The position numbers were made by a program, and so were the translations under genes. A DNA stretch of 64,000 nucleotides. Origin: Acidobacteriota bacterium (lineage in GTDB: Bacteria; Acidobacteriota; Terriglobia; Acidiferrales; UBA7541). A model generated the notes under the pieces. That model did no database searches and had not been told where the DNA came from. It was given only the letters and a program-made list of their open reading frames with translations. The stretch is taken from positions 1-64,000 of the forward strand of contig JABCZK010000013.1 in the NCBI GenBank assembly GCA_013289695.1, given 5' to 3'. Below are positions 33,596 to 42,731 of this stretch, piece after piece (the first letter of the stretch is position 1; every line of letters starts with the position of its first letter).

Positions 33596-36520
33596 TTACT
33601 GCGTCGGCAGAATTTCCTGCGAGAACCCGATGGTGTTGACCGAGCGCAACGACGGAGTGCGCGGCGGCAAACACGCCGGGCCCAGCGTAAAGTTCGTGTC
33701 AAAGCTGTAGTCACGCGGGCTGGGCGGGCTGTAAACACCGGTTCCCTTATACGTGCCGACCGCTTGACGGTTGTAATAGAAGCTAACCATGGACCCTCGG
33801 TAGTGGCAGATCAGACCCCAGTTCTCCAGGAAACGGAGGAAATTGTGCACTCCGCCGTCTGTTCCAAAGTCCTGCGCCTGTCCGGCGATCGAGGGGAATG
33901 GAATGCCCTTGCCTGAAATAACCGCAGCGCGGTATGCCGTCGGCGCGGCAGCTCGATTGTTTATGTTGAACGGAAAAGCGAAGGAGTTCACGTCGTTCCA
34001 GTTGTTGGAGAGAAATGTCACAGCGTCGCCTTCGACGGCTGCCGCGACGCTAACGCCGCCCCAAGTTCCGTCGTCCACCGGCGCGTTGTAATCGCCCTGG
34101 ATGTAAACCGGGTTTTCCGCAACGATGCTGAGACCGTCGGTTCCGCTGCAGGTGACTCCGATATTCAACGAGGCGCCGTCTACGATTTTCAGTGCGCGAC
34201 GGAAGAAAACCGGAGGATTTTCGCGGGCCTCCTGCGCGTTGCCGTACGTAACATCCGGACGATTGGGATTGGCAGGCGCGCAATTGGTGTTCGCAAACAG
34301 CCCGCCGGAGTAGGTGATGCCTGCGGGTTTGTAGGCGACACCTAGCAGGTTTCCGGTGATGGAGTTCGCGCCGGTCCACAGGTTGGGGCCCGCCGTGGGC
34401 GTCATGCCGGGTAGGTTCGCAATGGGTAGCATGTAGTTCGTCGGCAGGATCGTGGCGGGAGCCATTTCGGCGCCGCCATACTTTCGAAGGACAGCGTCGC
34501 CTTCGAAATCTTCACCGGGATCGATGACGAAGTTCGAGCAGCCGTTCGCCGGGTCGCTCGGATTTATGATGTCGTTATATCCAAAAGACCCGGTTTTGGT
34601 GTTAGAGACATCGGTATCCACCCTTTCGCCGCGGCGGTCTGAGAAATAAAGGGTGTAGCCCGTGTTGTTATCCAGGCCCAGCGCAGCCTGATTTGCGGTG
34701 AACCAAGTCACCAGGTTCTTGGCATCCAGCTCGACGTAGTTCATCACGCCTTCCGCGGCGATGAACGGAGCGGAGGTGGAAGCGGCGGGGGCGCGGTCAA
34801 CACCCTCACGCGTGTCGTACAGCACATTCGGCCAGTAATCGTAGGACGGACTGGAGAGGGTCTGTGTTCCGCATGGATTTCCGACGCTCGCGGTGGAAGG
34901 GTTATCTCGCACGCGCGCCAAACGGATGATGGCGTTGCCGCTGGGGTCGGCGCAGGAAACGGGTACGACTCCTCCGCCGCTCGGACCCTGGGCAGCAACT
35001 TGACCTGCTGGCAGATTCAAGAGATTGGGGGAGACGACGAGGGCGTTATACGTCGGATTGATGTTCTTCCCAGTGAGGCCCATCGCCAGTATCTGCTTGG
35101 TGACGTCAACCCAGGTGCCACCAGGATTCACCTGATATTCGATCTTGATGCATCCTGTGATTGTAGGATATCCACCCGCCATCCAGTATCCGGGTTCGGG
35201 TAGAGTGGAGGAGTTGCTACTAGGAGTGTAGGTGCCCGCTGTGTTTCCAGACGTCGGCAGCGGATAGTTGCCCGCGTACCAAAGGGGGGCTGTAGTAAAT
35301 CCGAACGGCGACGCTGGCGCAGTGGGAGTAAACGCCAAGGTTGCGAGGTCGATCGGATCCGGGGCACTGGTGACCGTGTCCAAGCTCATCATATCGGCGT
35401 TATGGCATGCGGCCGAAGAACCCGGCACGGTGGTGGCGAGCGGATAGTCGTCAAGCAAGATTCGCAGCGTCGCTTGGGAGAACAGCCGCTGGGCAAACGT
35501 GGCCGGCGTCAAAGCGAGCTCACCAGGAACGGGGCGGCGAATCAGCGAAATCGGCGTGATTCCACCCAACGCGGTGGAAGTGAGACTCAACACCGGCACG
35601 CCGTTCTGAAGTTGACCCATATAGGCCGGCACAACCGTTCCGGTCCATGTGGGATTGTTCAGGGTAGTGCTGACGGCGCCGTAGACGCTGTTGCCAGTAA
35701 CGCTGCCTTCGCCGATCCCCAACTGGCGCCAGGAAGCGTTCGTGTAGGGAGCGCCGCCGGGTTCACCGGCCATCGTGGGATCTGGAGCGAGAGCAATGGA
35801 TACGTCTCCACCGTAAGCGGCGCCCGCGCCAGCGACCACAAAGCCATTTTCCAGATTGGTGCGGATCACTTGGCCGACCACGGTTACTTTGTCACCCATG
35901 AAAAGAGGACCTTGATTGGGCGCAAGCCACAGATTTCCGTTGGTATGCGTGCGGCCGCCGAAACCAAACGAAGGACCGTTGAAGAACGACAAATCCGAAT
36001 CAGAATAAATGCCAAACTGGAAGACGGGGATGGCGACCACCTGCACTTGCCTGGTCAGTTTCACTTCCGCGCCCGACGAGGAATTCTGCGCCGCCACCGT
36101 CATGGTGAACGGCGTGATCAAGCCCTGCATCCCGGCGTAGGGACTCGGCGGCAAAATCGTGGCGTTGCTCGTCGCGGGATTTCCGGCTCCGTCCGGAATG
36201 AAAGTGAGGTTGTAGGTGGAAGCGCCTGCGGAATTCACATAAGTTACGCCGGTGAGCCCGGTCGGGGGAGCGGCGGTGATCGTTGCTACGTTCGCCGCGG
36301 TCATCGAACCCGAAGTAGCAAACTGTTGGGCCACGTCGGTGGTCATTTTTTCCATGCCGGCTTCAGCGCCGTAGAAGGCCAGCTCGCGGCTGGAGTTATT
36401 GCCACCCAGGCGCTGGTCCGTCATCACCATCCAGCCCAAGCCCACTACGATGGCTGAAACCAGCAGCAGAACAAACAGCGAGGTTATCAGTGCGACGCCC
36501 TTTTCTGGTTCCGTTCTCAC
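33596..36520 (-). CDS. Very large PilX/GspK-like minor pilin
   Basis: Type IV pilin-like protein, probably at the pilus tip. The leader MRTEPEKG is followed by a hydrophobic helix VALITSLFVLLLVSAIVVGL; the usual Glu at +5 is missing (Thr), as in GspK and PilX-type minor pilins. A PilX-like segment GGNNSSRELAFYGAEAGMEK follows. The remaining about 900 residues are Gly/Asn/Thr/Pro-rich and beta-like (GRTHTNGNLWLAPNQG, YTLYFSDRRGERVDTD, NPVYIQGDYNAP), far beyond PilX (about 170-200) or GspK (about 330). It may be a built-in adhesin. GTG 36520 has AAGGAG 7 nt upstream. Last gene of the operon. Confidence 0.85.
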   Translation of the reverse strand: MRTEPEKGVALITSLFVLLLVSAIVVGLGWMVMTDQRLGGNNSSRELAFYGAEAGMEKMTTDVAQQFATSGSMTAANVATITAAPPTGLTGVTYVNSAGASTYNLTFIPDGAGNPATSNATILPPSPYAGMQGLITPFTMTVAAQNSSSGAEVKLTRQVQVVAIPVFQFGIYSDSDLSFFNGPSFGFGGRTHTNGNLWLAPNQGPLFMGDKVTVVGQVIRTNLENGFVVAGAGAAYGGDVSIALAPDPTMAGEPGGAPYTNASWRQLGIGEGSVTGNSVYGAVSTTLNNPTWTGTVVPAYMGQLQNGVPVLSLTSTALGGITPISLIRRPVPGELALTPATFAQRLFSQATLRILLDDYPLATTVPGSSAACHNADMMSLDTVTSAPDPIDLATLAFTPTAPASPFGFTTAPLWYAGNYPLPTSGNTAGTYTPSSNSSTLPEPGYWMAGGYPTITGCIKIEYQVNPGGTWVDVTKQILAMGLTGKNINPTYNALVVSPNLLNLPAGQVAAQGPSGGGVVPVSCADPSGNAIIRLARVRDNPSTASVGNPCGTQTLSSPSYDYWPNVLYDTREGVDRAPAASTSAPFIAAEGVMNYVELDAKNLVTWFTANQAALGLDNNTGYTLYFSDRRGERVDTDVSNTKTGSFGYNDIINPSDPANGCSNFVIDPGEDFEGDAVLRKYGGAEMAPATILPTNYMLPIANLPGMTPTAGPNLWTGANSITGNLLGVAYKPAGITYSGGLFANTNCAPANPNRPDVTYGNAQEARENPPVFFRRALKIVDGASLNIGVTCSGTDGLSIVAENPVYIQGDYNAPVDDGTWGGVSVAAAVEGDAVTFLSNNWNDVNSFAFPFNINNRAAAPTAYRAAVISGKGIPFPSIAGQAQDFGTDGGVHNFLRFLENWGLICHYRGSMVSFYYNRQAVGTYKGTGVYSPPSPRDYSFDTNFTLGPACLPPRTPSLRSVNTIGFSQEILPTQ

Positions 36521-36575
36521 AGCGGATCTCCTTGAAAATCTACAAACCCCGATGTCTTGTGACTTGCGATAGCTA

Positions 36576-37739
36576 CTATGGGGCCGTGGACGAGGCCGAC
36601 GTATTGAACTGGTTGGTGAACGAAAGGCTGCGAATGCTCACCTGCGTGCTCAGATTGCTTCTCAGGAACTCCGGCGTCGTTTGCGGCGTATAGGCATATT
36701 CGGACCTGCCTGCCAGGAAAACGTTCACCGCGCGTATCTGCGCGGGCGTATCCGGAAAAATCGGTTCGGCGGCATTCCCAGGACCGTCGGTGTAGGTGCC
36801 GGCGGCATCCGTGGAACTGGTGATATCGTAGCTGAAACCCAGGTTCTCGATATCGTCGGCGATCGCCTGTGGCGGATTCGCCGGCGCGCCCGCGGGATAA
36901 TTCGGATAATTTACCTGGCGAATCAATTGCGGGTCCGTCGCGCTGGCCACGTTGATGTAGTAAGTGACCATCCAAACGCGTGTAATTGTGGTCGGTGGAA
37001 ACACTCCCGGGGTGGTAGCCAGGCTCGCTACCGTTCCGTTCGCCAAGCCTGTTTGATTGAGGCCGGCGGGATCGCCGGCTCCGAAAGCGATGGTTTGGCC
37101 GGCGACGCCAGTCACATATTCCAGCGCGGTTCCGTTCTGGTTGTGAAACATGATCAGATTACCGGTGGTAATGGGATTCGTGACTCCCGGCATCGTGAAA
37201 CAGGCCGGCGCGAGCGAAACCGATGCGCCGGTGGGGGATATCGTTCCAGCGCAAACCGGAACGGATGGCGCGGCTTGAAAGACCGGATAGCTGTAGAGGT
37301 AGTTTCCCGCCGTATCCACCAGAACGTTGTCCGCATAGATAATGTTGATGATGTCGGTCTGAATTCCGGTGAGCGCTGCGTTGGTTGCAGGATTGATGGA
37401 CGTGGCCAACGACCCGGCCTGGGACCCTGGAGTGATCGCCGGCAGGGCGATGTAGCCTGTCGGAAATGTGGTTGCGGTGCCGGGGCGATTCACCGCCGAG
37501 GCAGCGGTATAGGGAATACTGATGCCACCCTGAGGAATTCCCTCGCCCGCCTGCATCAGGTCGCGGACCATGAAATGCATTCCGGCGCGCAGGTTCTCTT
37601 GCGTGTTGGCCTCATAGGCGACCATGGTGGTCACGTGCTCCGCCTGCATCAGCGCATCCGTGGCGATGGCCACGACGGAAACGACGATGCTCATCGAGAC
37701 CATCAACTCAATCAGCGTAAATCCTCTTTGCAGCTTCAT
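36576..37739 (-). CDS. PilW/GspJ-like minor prepilin
   Basis: Prepilin with leader MKLQRG and cleavage before FTLIELMVSMSIVVSVVAIA; Glu at +5 is present. The conserved segment after the helix (EHVTTMVAYEANTQENLRAG, then HFMVRDLMQAGEGIPQGG) is typical of PilW. The rest is beta-rich with a hallmark NVFLAGRSEYAYTPQT and ends with LSTQVSIRSLSFTNQ. 387 residues, close to PilW. Lies 55 bp before the PilX-like gene and 17 bp after the PilV-like gene; the four gene products should form a tip initiation complex. Confidence 0.9.
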   Translation of the reverse strand: MKLQRGFTLIELMVSMSIVVSVVAIATDALMQAEHVTTMVAYEANTQENLRAGMHFMVRDLMQAGEGIPQGGISIPYTAASAVNRPGTATTFPTGYIALPAITPGSQAGSLATSINPATNAALTGIQTDIINIIYADNVLVDTAGNYLYSYPVFQAAPSVPVCAGTISPTGASVSLAPACFTMPGVTNPITTGNLIMFHNQNGTALEYVTGVAGQTIAFGAGDPAGLNQTGLANGTVASLATTPGVFPPTTITRVWMVTYYINVASATDPQLIRQVNYPNYPAGAPANPPQAIADDIENLGFSYDITSSTDAAGTYTDGPGNAAEPIFPDTPAQIRAVNVFLAGRSEYAYTPQTTPEFLRSNLSTQVSIRSLSFTNQFNTSASSTAP

Positions 37740-37756
37740 CCTTGCTCCTTGCGGTG

Positions 37757-38308
37757 CTAGAAGGCTGAAACGTAGGTGGTCAAACTGTAGGCGCGCTGAA
37801 AGCGGCCTGTCGTATAGTTCACGGTGATCACTACCTGATTCAGGCTGTTGGTGTAACCCGCCACCGGAGTGATGGCGATGGTGCGGGTAAAGTTTCCCAG
37901 CGCTTGCTTCACGTCGTCGGGGGTGCCCAATTTGCCGTCAGGTCCGGGATAAACGATGTAAGCCGGCGTTCCGCCTGAATCGGCAACCGAACCGACAAGC
38001 CCGTCGGCTCCGGGAACCAGCAACGGCTGCGGCCCGACCAGGAAGAGTCCACCGGGATTGCCCACGGTGTTGTTGGAAAGCTGCGCGAACGTTGCGTTGT
38101 TCGTATATTTCGCAGTGTAGATTGCTTCGGCGGCTTCTTCCGCCTTCTGCTGCGCGATGAAAGCATCCTGAGAGCCCTGCATGTAGGCCAGCGAGTCCGC
38201 CAACATCGCCGCCAAGCCGAGAACGCCCACACCCAGAACTACCAGTGAGATCATCGTCTCTAAAAGCGTGAAGCCCTTCGCCGCTTGCCGTTTTCTGACT
38301 TGCCACAT
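37757..38308 (-). CDS. PilV/GspI-like minor prepilin
   Basis: Prepilin: leader MWQVRKRQAAKG, then FTLLETMISLVVLGVGVLGL with Glu +5. The LGVGVLGLAAM stretch and the helix that follows (QGSQDAFIAQQKAEEAAEAI) are typical of PilV. It has a calcium-loop-like segment PGPDGKLGTPDDVK near residue 125, as in some type II pseudopilins. 183 residues. Acts in the inner membrane and then in the pilus after cleavage by a PilD peptidase not encoded here. Confidence 0.9.
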   Translation of the reverse strand: MWQVRKRQAAKGFTLLETMISLVVLGVGVLGLAAMLADSLAYMQGSQDAFIAQQKAEEAAEAIYTAKYTNNATFAQLSNNTVGNPGGLFLVGPQPLLVPGADGLVGSVADSGGTPAYIVYPGPDGKLGTPDDVKQALGNFTRTIAITPVAGYTNSLNQVVITVNYTTGRFQRAYSLTTYVSAF

Positions 38309-38322
38309 TTTCTTGAGCTCCT

Positions 38323-38967
38323 TCAGAACCTAGCCCATATCGCACCCGTTCCCTTCCAGCCGCGTATCCGGCCGGTGCCGCCGAGAACAGTAACTGCCCG
38401 CGCCGTCGAGTTTTTGCCGGGTTGACCCATGAACACCGTTCCGTTAATCGGCTGGAACGTCGCTCCATCCACCAATTCGCCATCGCTTTGGAACAGCATT
38501 CCGCTGAGTGGTCCGCCTGCGAGACCCTCGAATACCACCGGCGCCGAATTGCCGAAGCCGTCTGGCGTGTCCGGCGTTCCGGCGAACACGTAATACTGCG
38601 CTGGGGATTCGATGGGCACGGTACTCAGAACCGGATTCACTGCTCCGGCGCCGGCCGTCAGATCGTTTCTTACCTGCATTACAACTTGATATTGGGTGAT
38701 TCCGCCTACGACGGCGGTGGGAAAGGTGACTTGCACGTAGCGGCGGTTGGTGACCGAATACTCGCGCGCCTGCCGCAATTGATCGATCACTTCACGCATC
38801 GCGGCGTCGAAACGCGCGTCCTGCAAAGTCGGCGAGTAGGCGATCAGCGCCATCGCCGAGATGATCAGGATCAGCATGACTACGGCGCTCATTTCAATCA
38901 GCGAAAACCCCCGCTCGCTGTTGTCTTCGCGCATGTCGCGGTTCGCCTTCGTTTCGCGTTCTTTCAC
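38323..38967 (-). CDS. FimT/GspH-like minor prepilin
   Basis: First gene of the minor pilin operon. The prepilin cleavage site is ERG before FSLIEMSAVVMLILIISAMA (Glu +5 present), followed by QDARFDAAMREVIDQLRQAR and the GspH/FimT strand TNRRYVQVTFPTAVV. GTG 38967 has GAGGG 7 nt upstream and gives a 26-residue basic leader (KERETKANRDMRED); an ATG at 38934 is the alternative. The frame opens further to 39009 without support. A possible sigma-54 promoter lies about 60-75 bp upstream. Confidence 0.88.
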   Translation of the reverse strand: MKERETKANRDMREDNSERGFSLIEMSAVVMLILIISAMALIAYSPTLQDARFDAAMREVIDQLRQAREYSVTNRRYVQVTFPTAVVGGITQYQVVMQVRNDLTAGAGAVNPVLSTVPIESPAQYYVFAGTPDTPDGFGNSAPVVFEGLAGGPLSGMLFQSDGELVDGATFQPINGTVFMGQPGKNSTARAVTVLGGTGRIRGWKGTGAIWARF

Positions 38968-39027
38968 GCTTGCACCCTCGAATCGCCCTGGAGGTAGCTG
39001 GCGAGGCACAGAACTGGGTAGTTACAT

Positions 39028-39043
39028 TGCAGTTCCCAGGCCA
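39028..39043 (-). promoter_or_regulatory. Candidate sigma-54 (-24/-12) promoter of the pilin operon
   Basis: On the minus strand TGGCCTGGGAACTGCA has the GG and GC dinucleotides at the exact -24/-12 spacing, and keeps TGGC and TGCA of the consensus TGGCACG-N4-TTGCA, with three mismatches. Transcription would start near 39018, about 50 nt before the GTG. Pilin genes are classic RpoN targets, but the match is imperfect. The remaining 39044-39266 shows no gene. Confidence 0.4.
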
Positions 39044-39266
39044 TGTCGGGGGGAGACCTAAACCTATATGGCAGAGCTAGTCAGCGGGGGGAGCAAGAAT
39101 TCACGATCTCCATTTCAACCTGGGCGGGGTAGAAACGTTACATTTCTGGTGGCGGCCTACCACAACGCAAACGGGGGAAATTCACCCGAAGGTGACGAGC
39201 GCGAACTAGCGAAGCACCGAAATCGAGCGCCGAAATGATGCCGCGGCCGCCGCGCTGTGCTCGCTA

Positions 39267-40019
39267 TCAATTGCGGCTGCGCAGCTTCGAAAGCAAGCGC
39301 AGAATTTCCAGATACAGCCAAATCAGCGTGACCATCAATCCGAACGCCGCATACCACTCCATGTATTTCGGCGCTCCCGCGGCCACACCGCTTTCGATAA
39401 AATCGAAATCCAGCACCAGATTCAGCGCCGCCACAACCACCACGAATGCGCTAAAGGCGATCCCGATTGGACCGGAGCCGTTAATGGTGGTGAAGTGGAC
39501 GCCGAAAAATCCCAGCACGATAGTCGCGAGATAGAAAATCATGATTCCACCCGTAGCCGCCACCACGCCCAGCCGGAACTTCTCGGTGACCGGAATCAGC
39601 CCCGAGCGATAGGCGAGCAGCAGGATCGCGAGCGTTCCGAACGTCAGGCTCACCGCTTGAATGGCGATGCCGTGAAAGCGCACGTCGTACATGGCGGAGA
39701 TTCCGCCCAGCAGTAAACCTTCGAGCAGCGCGTATATCGGCGCGGTCACCGGCGCCCAGGTTTTCTTGAAAATCGTTACCAGCGCAAAAATAAATCCGCC
39801 GATACCACCGATTGCCAGCAGGGGCAACACCGCTTCGGGATTCTGCGAATGCGTGTAAATATTCCACGTCCAGGCCGCCGTCGCGATCACGCAGATCAGC
39901 AGCAGGCCCGTCTTGTTGACGGTTCCCTGCAGCGTCATCGCCTCGCCCAGCCCGATGCCCTCTCCTTGAAATGCTTTGGCGTTCAGAGCCGGGTTCGATG
40001 TCCTCATTAAATCCGCCAC
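39267..40019 (-). CDS. Bax inhibitor-1/YccA family membrane protein
   Basis: Seven-helix inner-membrane protein of the BI-1 superfamily; bacterial members are proposed calcium-leak channels or FtsH modulators. The 250 residues begin with the YccA-like MRTSNPALNAKAF and hydrophilic lead, then seven hydrophobic segments (GLLLICVIATAAWTW, VLPLLAIGGIGGFIFALVTI, ALLEGLLLGGISAMYD) and the conserved NLVLDFDFIESGVAAGAPKY loop. GTG 40019 has AAAGGAG 7 nt upstream. Single-gene unit. Confidence 0.92.
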   Translation of the reverse strand: MADLMRTSNPALNAKAFQGEGIGLGEAMTLQGTVNKTGLLLICVIATAAWTWNIYTHSQNPEAVLPLLAIGGIGGFIFALVTIFKKTWAPVTAPIYALLEGLLLGGISAMYDVRFHGIAIQAVSLTFGTLAILLLAYRSGLIPVTEKFRLGVVAATGGIMIFYLATIVLGFFGVHFTTINGSGPIGIAFSAFVVVVAALNLVLDFDFIESGVAAGAPKYMEWYAAFGLMVTLIWLYLEILRLLSKLRSRN

Positions 40020-40193
40020 TATGACTCTCCTTTATGCTGCTCAGTCCAAATTTATCGCGAATGCGGAAGTGCGGCCGCTGCTTATTATTTCCAAGCGCTA
40101 AAGCAATTTTACCTCATATCGGGTTTCTTCGCGCGCGGGGGACGGTGCGCAAGCAGGGACGCGGATAAAAAATCCCTTGAATCAGGCCGTAAT

Positions 40194-40268
40194 TGGTAGC
40201 GCTAACGGGAATCGAACCCGTATTTCAGCCTTGAAAGGGCCGCGTGCTAACCGTTGCACCATAGCGCC
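40194..40268 (-). tRNA. tRNA-Glu (anticodon UUC)
   Basis: Minus-strand cloverleaf: acceptor GGCGCTA pairs with TAGCGCT (first pair G-U), D-arm with GGTTAGCA, anticodon stem CGGCC/GGCTG around loop CTTTCAA (anticodon TTC), T-arm ACGGG-TTCGAAT-CCCGT, and an encoded CCA end. 75 nt including CCA. No second tRNA lies near it. Confidence 0.96.
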
Positions 40269-40297
40269 ACAGAGGAAGTGCTGCCAGACGTGCTTAG

Positions 40298-40326
40298 ATT
40301 ATCAGAGATACGGGCGGAATTCACAA
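40298..40326 (-). promoter_or_regulatory. Candidate promoter of tRNA-Glu
   Basis: Minus strand TTGTGA (40321-40326), a 17-bp spacer, then GATAAT (40298-40303). Transcription would start about 23 nt before the mature tRNA. The other parts of 40020-40490 show no further gene. Confidence 0.6.
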
Positions 40327-40490
40327 GCGCGCAATCCTCAGACGGTGGGCCAATTTCAGTCCGCGCGGCTGGTCAAGCGCCTGGCCAAAGCAGGCGGGAA
40401 AACTTTCGGGCAATTGTGCTAGCCTCCTTGAATCAGGACAGCGGCGCGCTGATTTCATCACTGGGCCAAGCGGTTCGGGGGTAAGAGTAC

Positions 40491-40991
40491 ATGACCTACG
40501 TTGAATCGAACTTGGTTCCCGGGGAAACGGTAATTTACCAGACGCGGCTGCATTGGATCGTGATGCTCGGGCACATTTTCATTGGGTGCGTGCTGCTTGG
40601 CCTGCCGGGAGTGCTGCTGCTTTATTACGCATTCAGCCAACACGGAATGGACATCAATGCGTTGCACTTGACCGAAGGTGGCGGAGTGGCGCTGCTCGTT
40701 TGCGGCGCCGTCGTGATTCTGACGGGCATGGTGCGCCGCGGCGCAACAGAAATGGCGGTGACCAATCGGCGCGTGGTGATCAAGACGGGCCTGATGAGCC
40801 GCAAGACCATCGAAATGCTGCTGAATAAAGTGGAGAGCATCGAAGTGAGCGAAACGACGTGCGGCCGAATGCTCGGTTATGGAACGATTGTAATGATCGG
40901 CACGGGCGGAACTTCCGACCCATTTCACCAAGTCGCACATCCGCTGGAATTTCGCAACCAAGTGCAGCAACAGATCGAGAAGCTGCGCTGA
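40491..40991 (+). CDS. PH-domain (bPH2/YdbS-like) membrane protein
   Basis: Two hydrophobic segments (WIVMLGHIFIGCVLLGLPGV, VALLVCGAVVILTGMV) precede a bacterial PH-like domain with the usual motif TEMAVTNRRVVIKTGLMSRK and LNKVESIEVSETTCGRMLGY. 166 residues. Such proteins are membrane-bound with a cytoplasmic PH domain; no reaction is known. ATG at 40491. Its end is followed by an inverted repeat TAACGCC/GGCGTTA (41000-41006, 41021-41027) shared with the convergent transporter gene. Confidence 0.88.
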   Translation: MTYVESNLVPGETVIYQTRLHWIVMLGHIFIGCVLLGLPGVLLLYYAFSQHGMDINALHLTEGGGVALLVCGAVVILTGMVRRGATEMAVTNRRVVIKTGLMSRKTIEMLLNKVESIEVSETTCGRMLGYGTIVMIGTGGTSDPFHQVAHPLEFRNQVQQQIEKLR

Positions 40992-41024
40992 GAATTGTGT
41001 AACGCCGCGTGCGACGGGCGGGCG

Positions 41025-41966
41025 TTAGGCTGCATCTTCCGCTAAAAGTGTCTCTGCGGGTTTCTTCGCGGGCGTGGTGGTGATCACTATCACACTGATC
41101 AGCACCAGAAAAGTTCCCAGGATCGTGCGCGCGGTTAGCGCTTCGCCGCCTAGAAAATATCCTACCAGCACGGCGACAATCGGATTCACGTACGCGTAAG
41201 TGCCGACTTTTGTTGGCGATTCATGATGAATCAGCCAGACGTACGCCGTGAAACCGATGATCGAGCCCGCGACGATCAGGTAGAGCAGCGCGAGCCACGC
41301 ACCGCGCGAAACGGCCCACGGATGAAAATTTCGAAATTCACCCAGCGCGCCCGCGGCGATTGCGAGAAAAATTCCGCCCGCGAGCATTTGCGCTCCGGAG
41401 CTCATCACTTTGGAACTGGGCAGCGGCAGTTTGCGCGCCAACACGGACGCTACCGACCAGCTGATGGAAGCGACAATCAGCGCCATCGCGCCCCGCTTAT
41501 CAATCGGCGCCCCGCCCAGATTCAGCGCGCGGCTCAACAGCACTCCCACTCCGCCGATGCCGATCAAAAGCGCCAGGCTCAAGCGCGCCGTAAGACGCTG
41601 CGTGCGCAGGAAAATAATTTCAGACAGCGCCATAAATACCGGAATGGTCGCCAGCATGACGGCGGCGATGCCGGAAGGCACACGCTGCTCAGCCCAGAAC
41701 AGCAGCCCATAATCGAAAAGGAAAATTACCATTCCGAGTATGGATGCCGACCGCCATTCGCGCGCGTTCGGTGAGGGTTCGCCGCGCGCGAGCACCCAGC
41801 CAAAAAGCACCAGCCCCGCAACCGAAAAGCGCATCGCCGCCAGAACCAGCGGCGGAACTTCGCGGACTCCTACACGAATCGCGAGAAATGTGGATCCCCA
41901 CACAAAATAAATAATCGCAAAGGCTAATAGGGTCTTCCACGTCGGGCGATGGTCCGTGTGTTCCAT
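41025..41966 (-). CDS. EamA/DMT-family transporter
   Basis: Drug/metabolite transporter with about ten hydrophobic segments in two EamA repeats. The first repeat starts FAIIYFVWGSTFLAIRVGV and the PPLVLAAMRFSVAGLVLF motif, the second with ALIVASISWSVASVLARKLP; the terminal repeat ends NPIVAVLVGYFLGGEALTAR. 313 residues, close to YedA. Exporter of amino acids or other metabolites is the likely role; the substrate cannot be read from sequence. ATG 41966 preceded by AGGAA at 6 nt. Single gene. Confidence 0.92.
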   Translation of the reverse strand: MEHTDHRPTWKTLLAFAIIYFVWGSTFLAIRVGVREVPPLVLAAMRFSVAGLVLFGWVLARGEPSPNAREWRSASILGMVIFLFDYGLLFWAEQRVPSGIAAVMLATIPVFMALSEIIFLRTQRLTARLSLALLIGIGGVGVLLSRALNLGGAPIDKRGAMALIVASISWSVASVLARKLPLPSSKVMSSGAQMLAGGIFLAIAAGALGEFRNFHPWAVSRGAWLALLYLIVAGSIIGFTAYVWLIHHESPTKVGTYAYVNPIVAVLVGYFLGGEALTARTILGTFLVLISVIVITTTPAKKPAETLLAEDAA

Positions 41967-42165
41967 ACAAGGTTCCTACGGACAATCTACCAATTTCTCG
42001 GTGTGATTGCTCGCACGCGCCAGCGCACCGCGACGCCGCAAACAGGCCACATTGTCACCATGACGTGTCAATCGGGGAGCTGACGCATGGGTACGGTGAA
42101 TGTCGGGCTGATCGAGTCATCTGGCATAATCCACTTTGGTCGGCTGATGTTTAGTGGAGCACCGA

Positions 42166-42699
42166 ATGAAAAGGATTCTCGCGGTATTGATGGCAATGAT
42201 GACCACGATGTCTTTCGCACCCCGCGCAACATTCAATCCTGAGAACGGCGGACACATTGTGCTGCCGAACGAAAAGCTAATGTCGTGCAAATCCTCGAGT
42301 TGCTCACAGCTATGGTCAGACGCAGGTCCGAACGATATATATCCAAGACAGGTGATGGTCGATTTTTTCGGCAGTAGGGGCAGTGAGAGTTGCGTACGAG
42401 GCTCAGCGGCCATCTATGAAAAATCCGTATCCCTCGACGACTTAAAAGCGGCGATCGATCAGCGCTGGGGCAAATGGAAATACGCCGACAATGCAAAACT
42501 TTGGCGCGTGGAGCCGCAGAAGTTCGCGATTCAACTAGGAGTCACCGCAGACCGAAGGAAGGGAGCGACACGCGCTGAAAAGCGCGCGTATGCCTTCAGC
42601 CAAGCCTTCGGATACGGTGAGAGAAGCAATGCCGCTGCGGCGGGGATGCCTGAAGTAATCTTCATTGCGTTTGTCGGGTCGCAGTGCAACTCCGAATAA
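42166..42699 (+). CDS. Putative secreted protein, no recognised family
   Basis: Unknown. The ATG at 42166 follows GGAG by 6 nt and gives a signal peptide-like start (MKRILAVLMAMMTTMSFA). The mature part of about 158 residues has four cysteines (MSCKSSSC, SESCVRG, SQCNSE) and the segment DLKAAIDQRWGKWKYADN, with a helical C-terminal part. By eye its composition is less GC-rich than its neighbours, which could mean later acquisition. It is alone, convergent with the DinB-like gene 32 bp downstream. Confidence 0.65.
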   Translation: MKRILAVLMAMMTTMSFAPRATFNPENGGHIVLPNEKLMSCKSSSCSQLWSDAGPNDIYPRQVMVDFFGSRGSESCVRGSAAIYEKSVSLDDLKAAIDQRWGKWKYADNAKLWRVEPQKFAIQLGVTADRRKGATRAEKRAYAFSQAFGYGERSNAAAAGMPEVIFIAFVGSQCNSE

Positions 42700-42731
42700 T
42701 TCGCTTGGGACGTTTGGGAGCAAGCGCCTCG

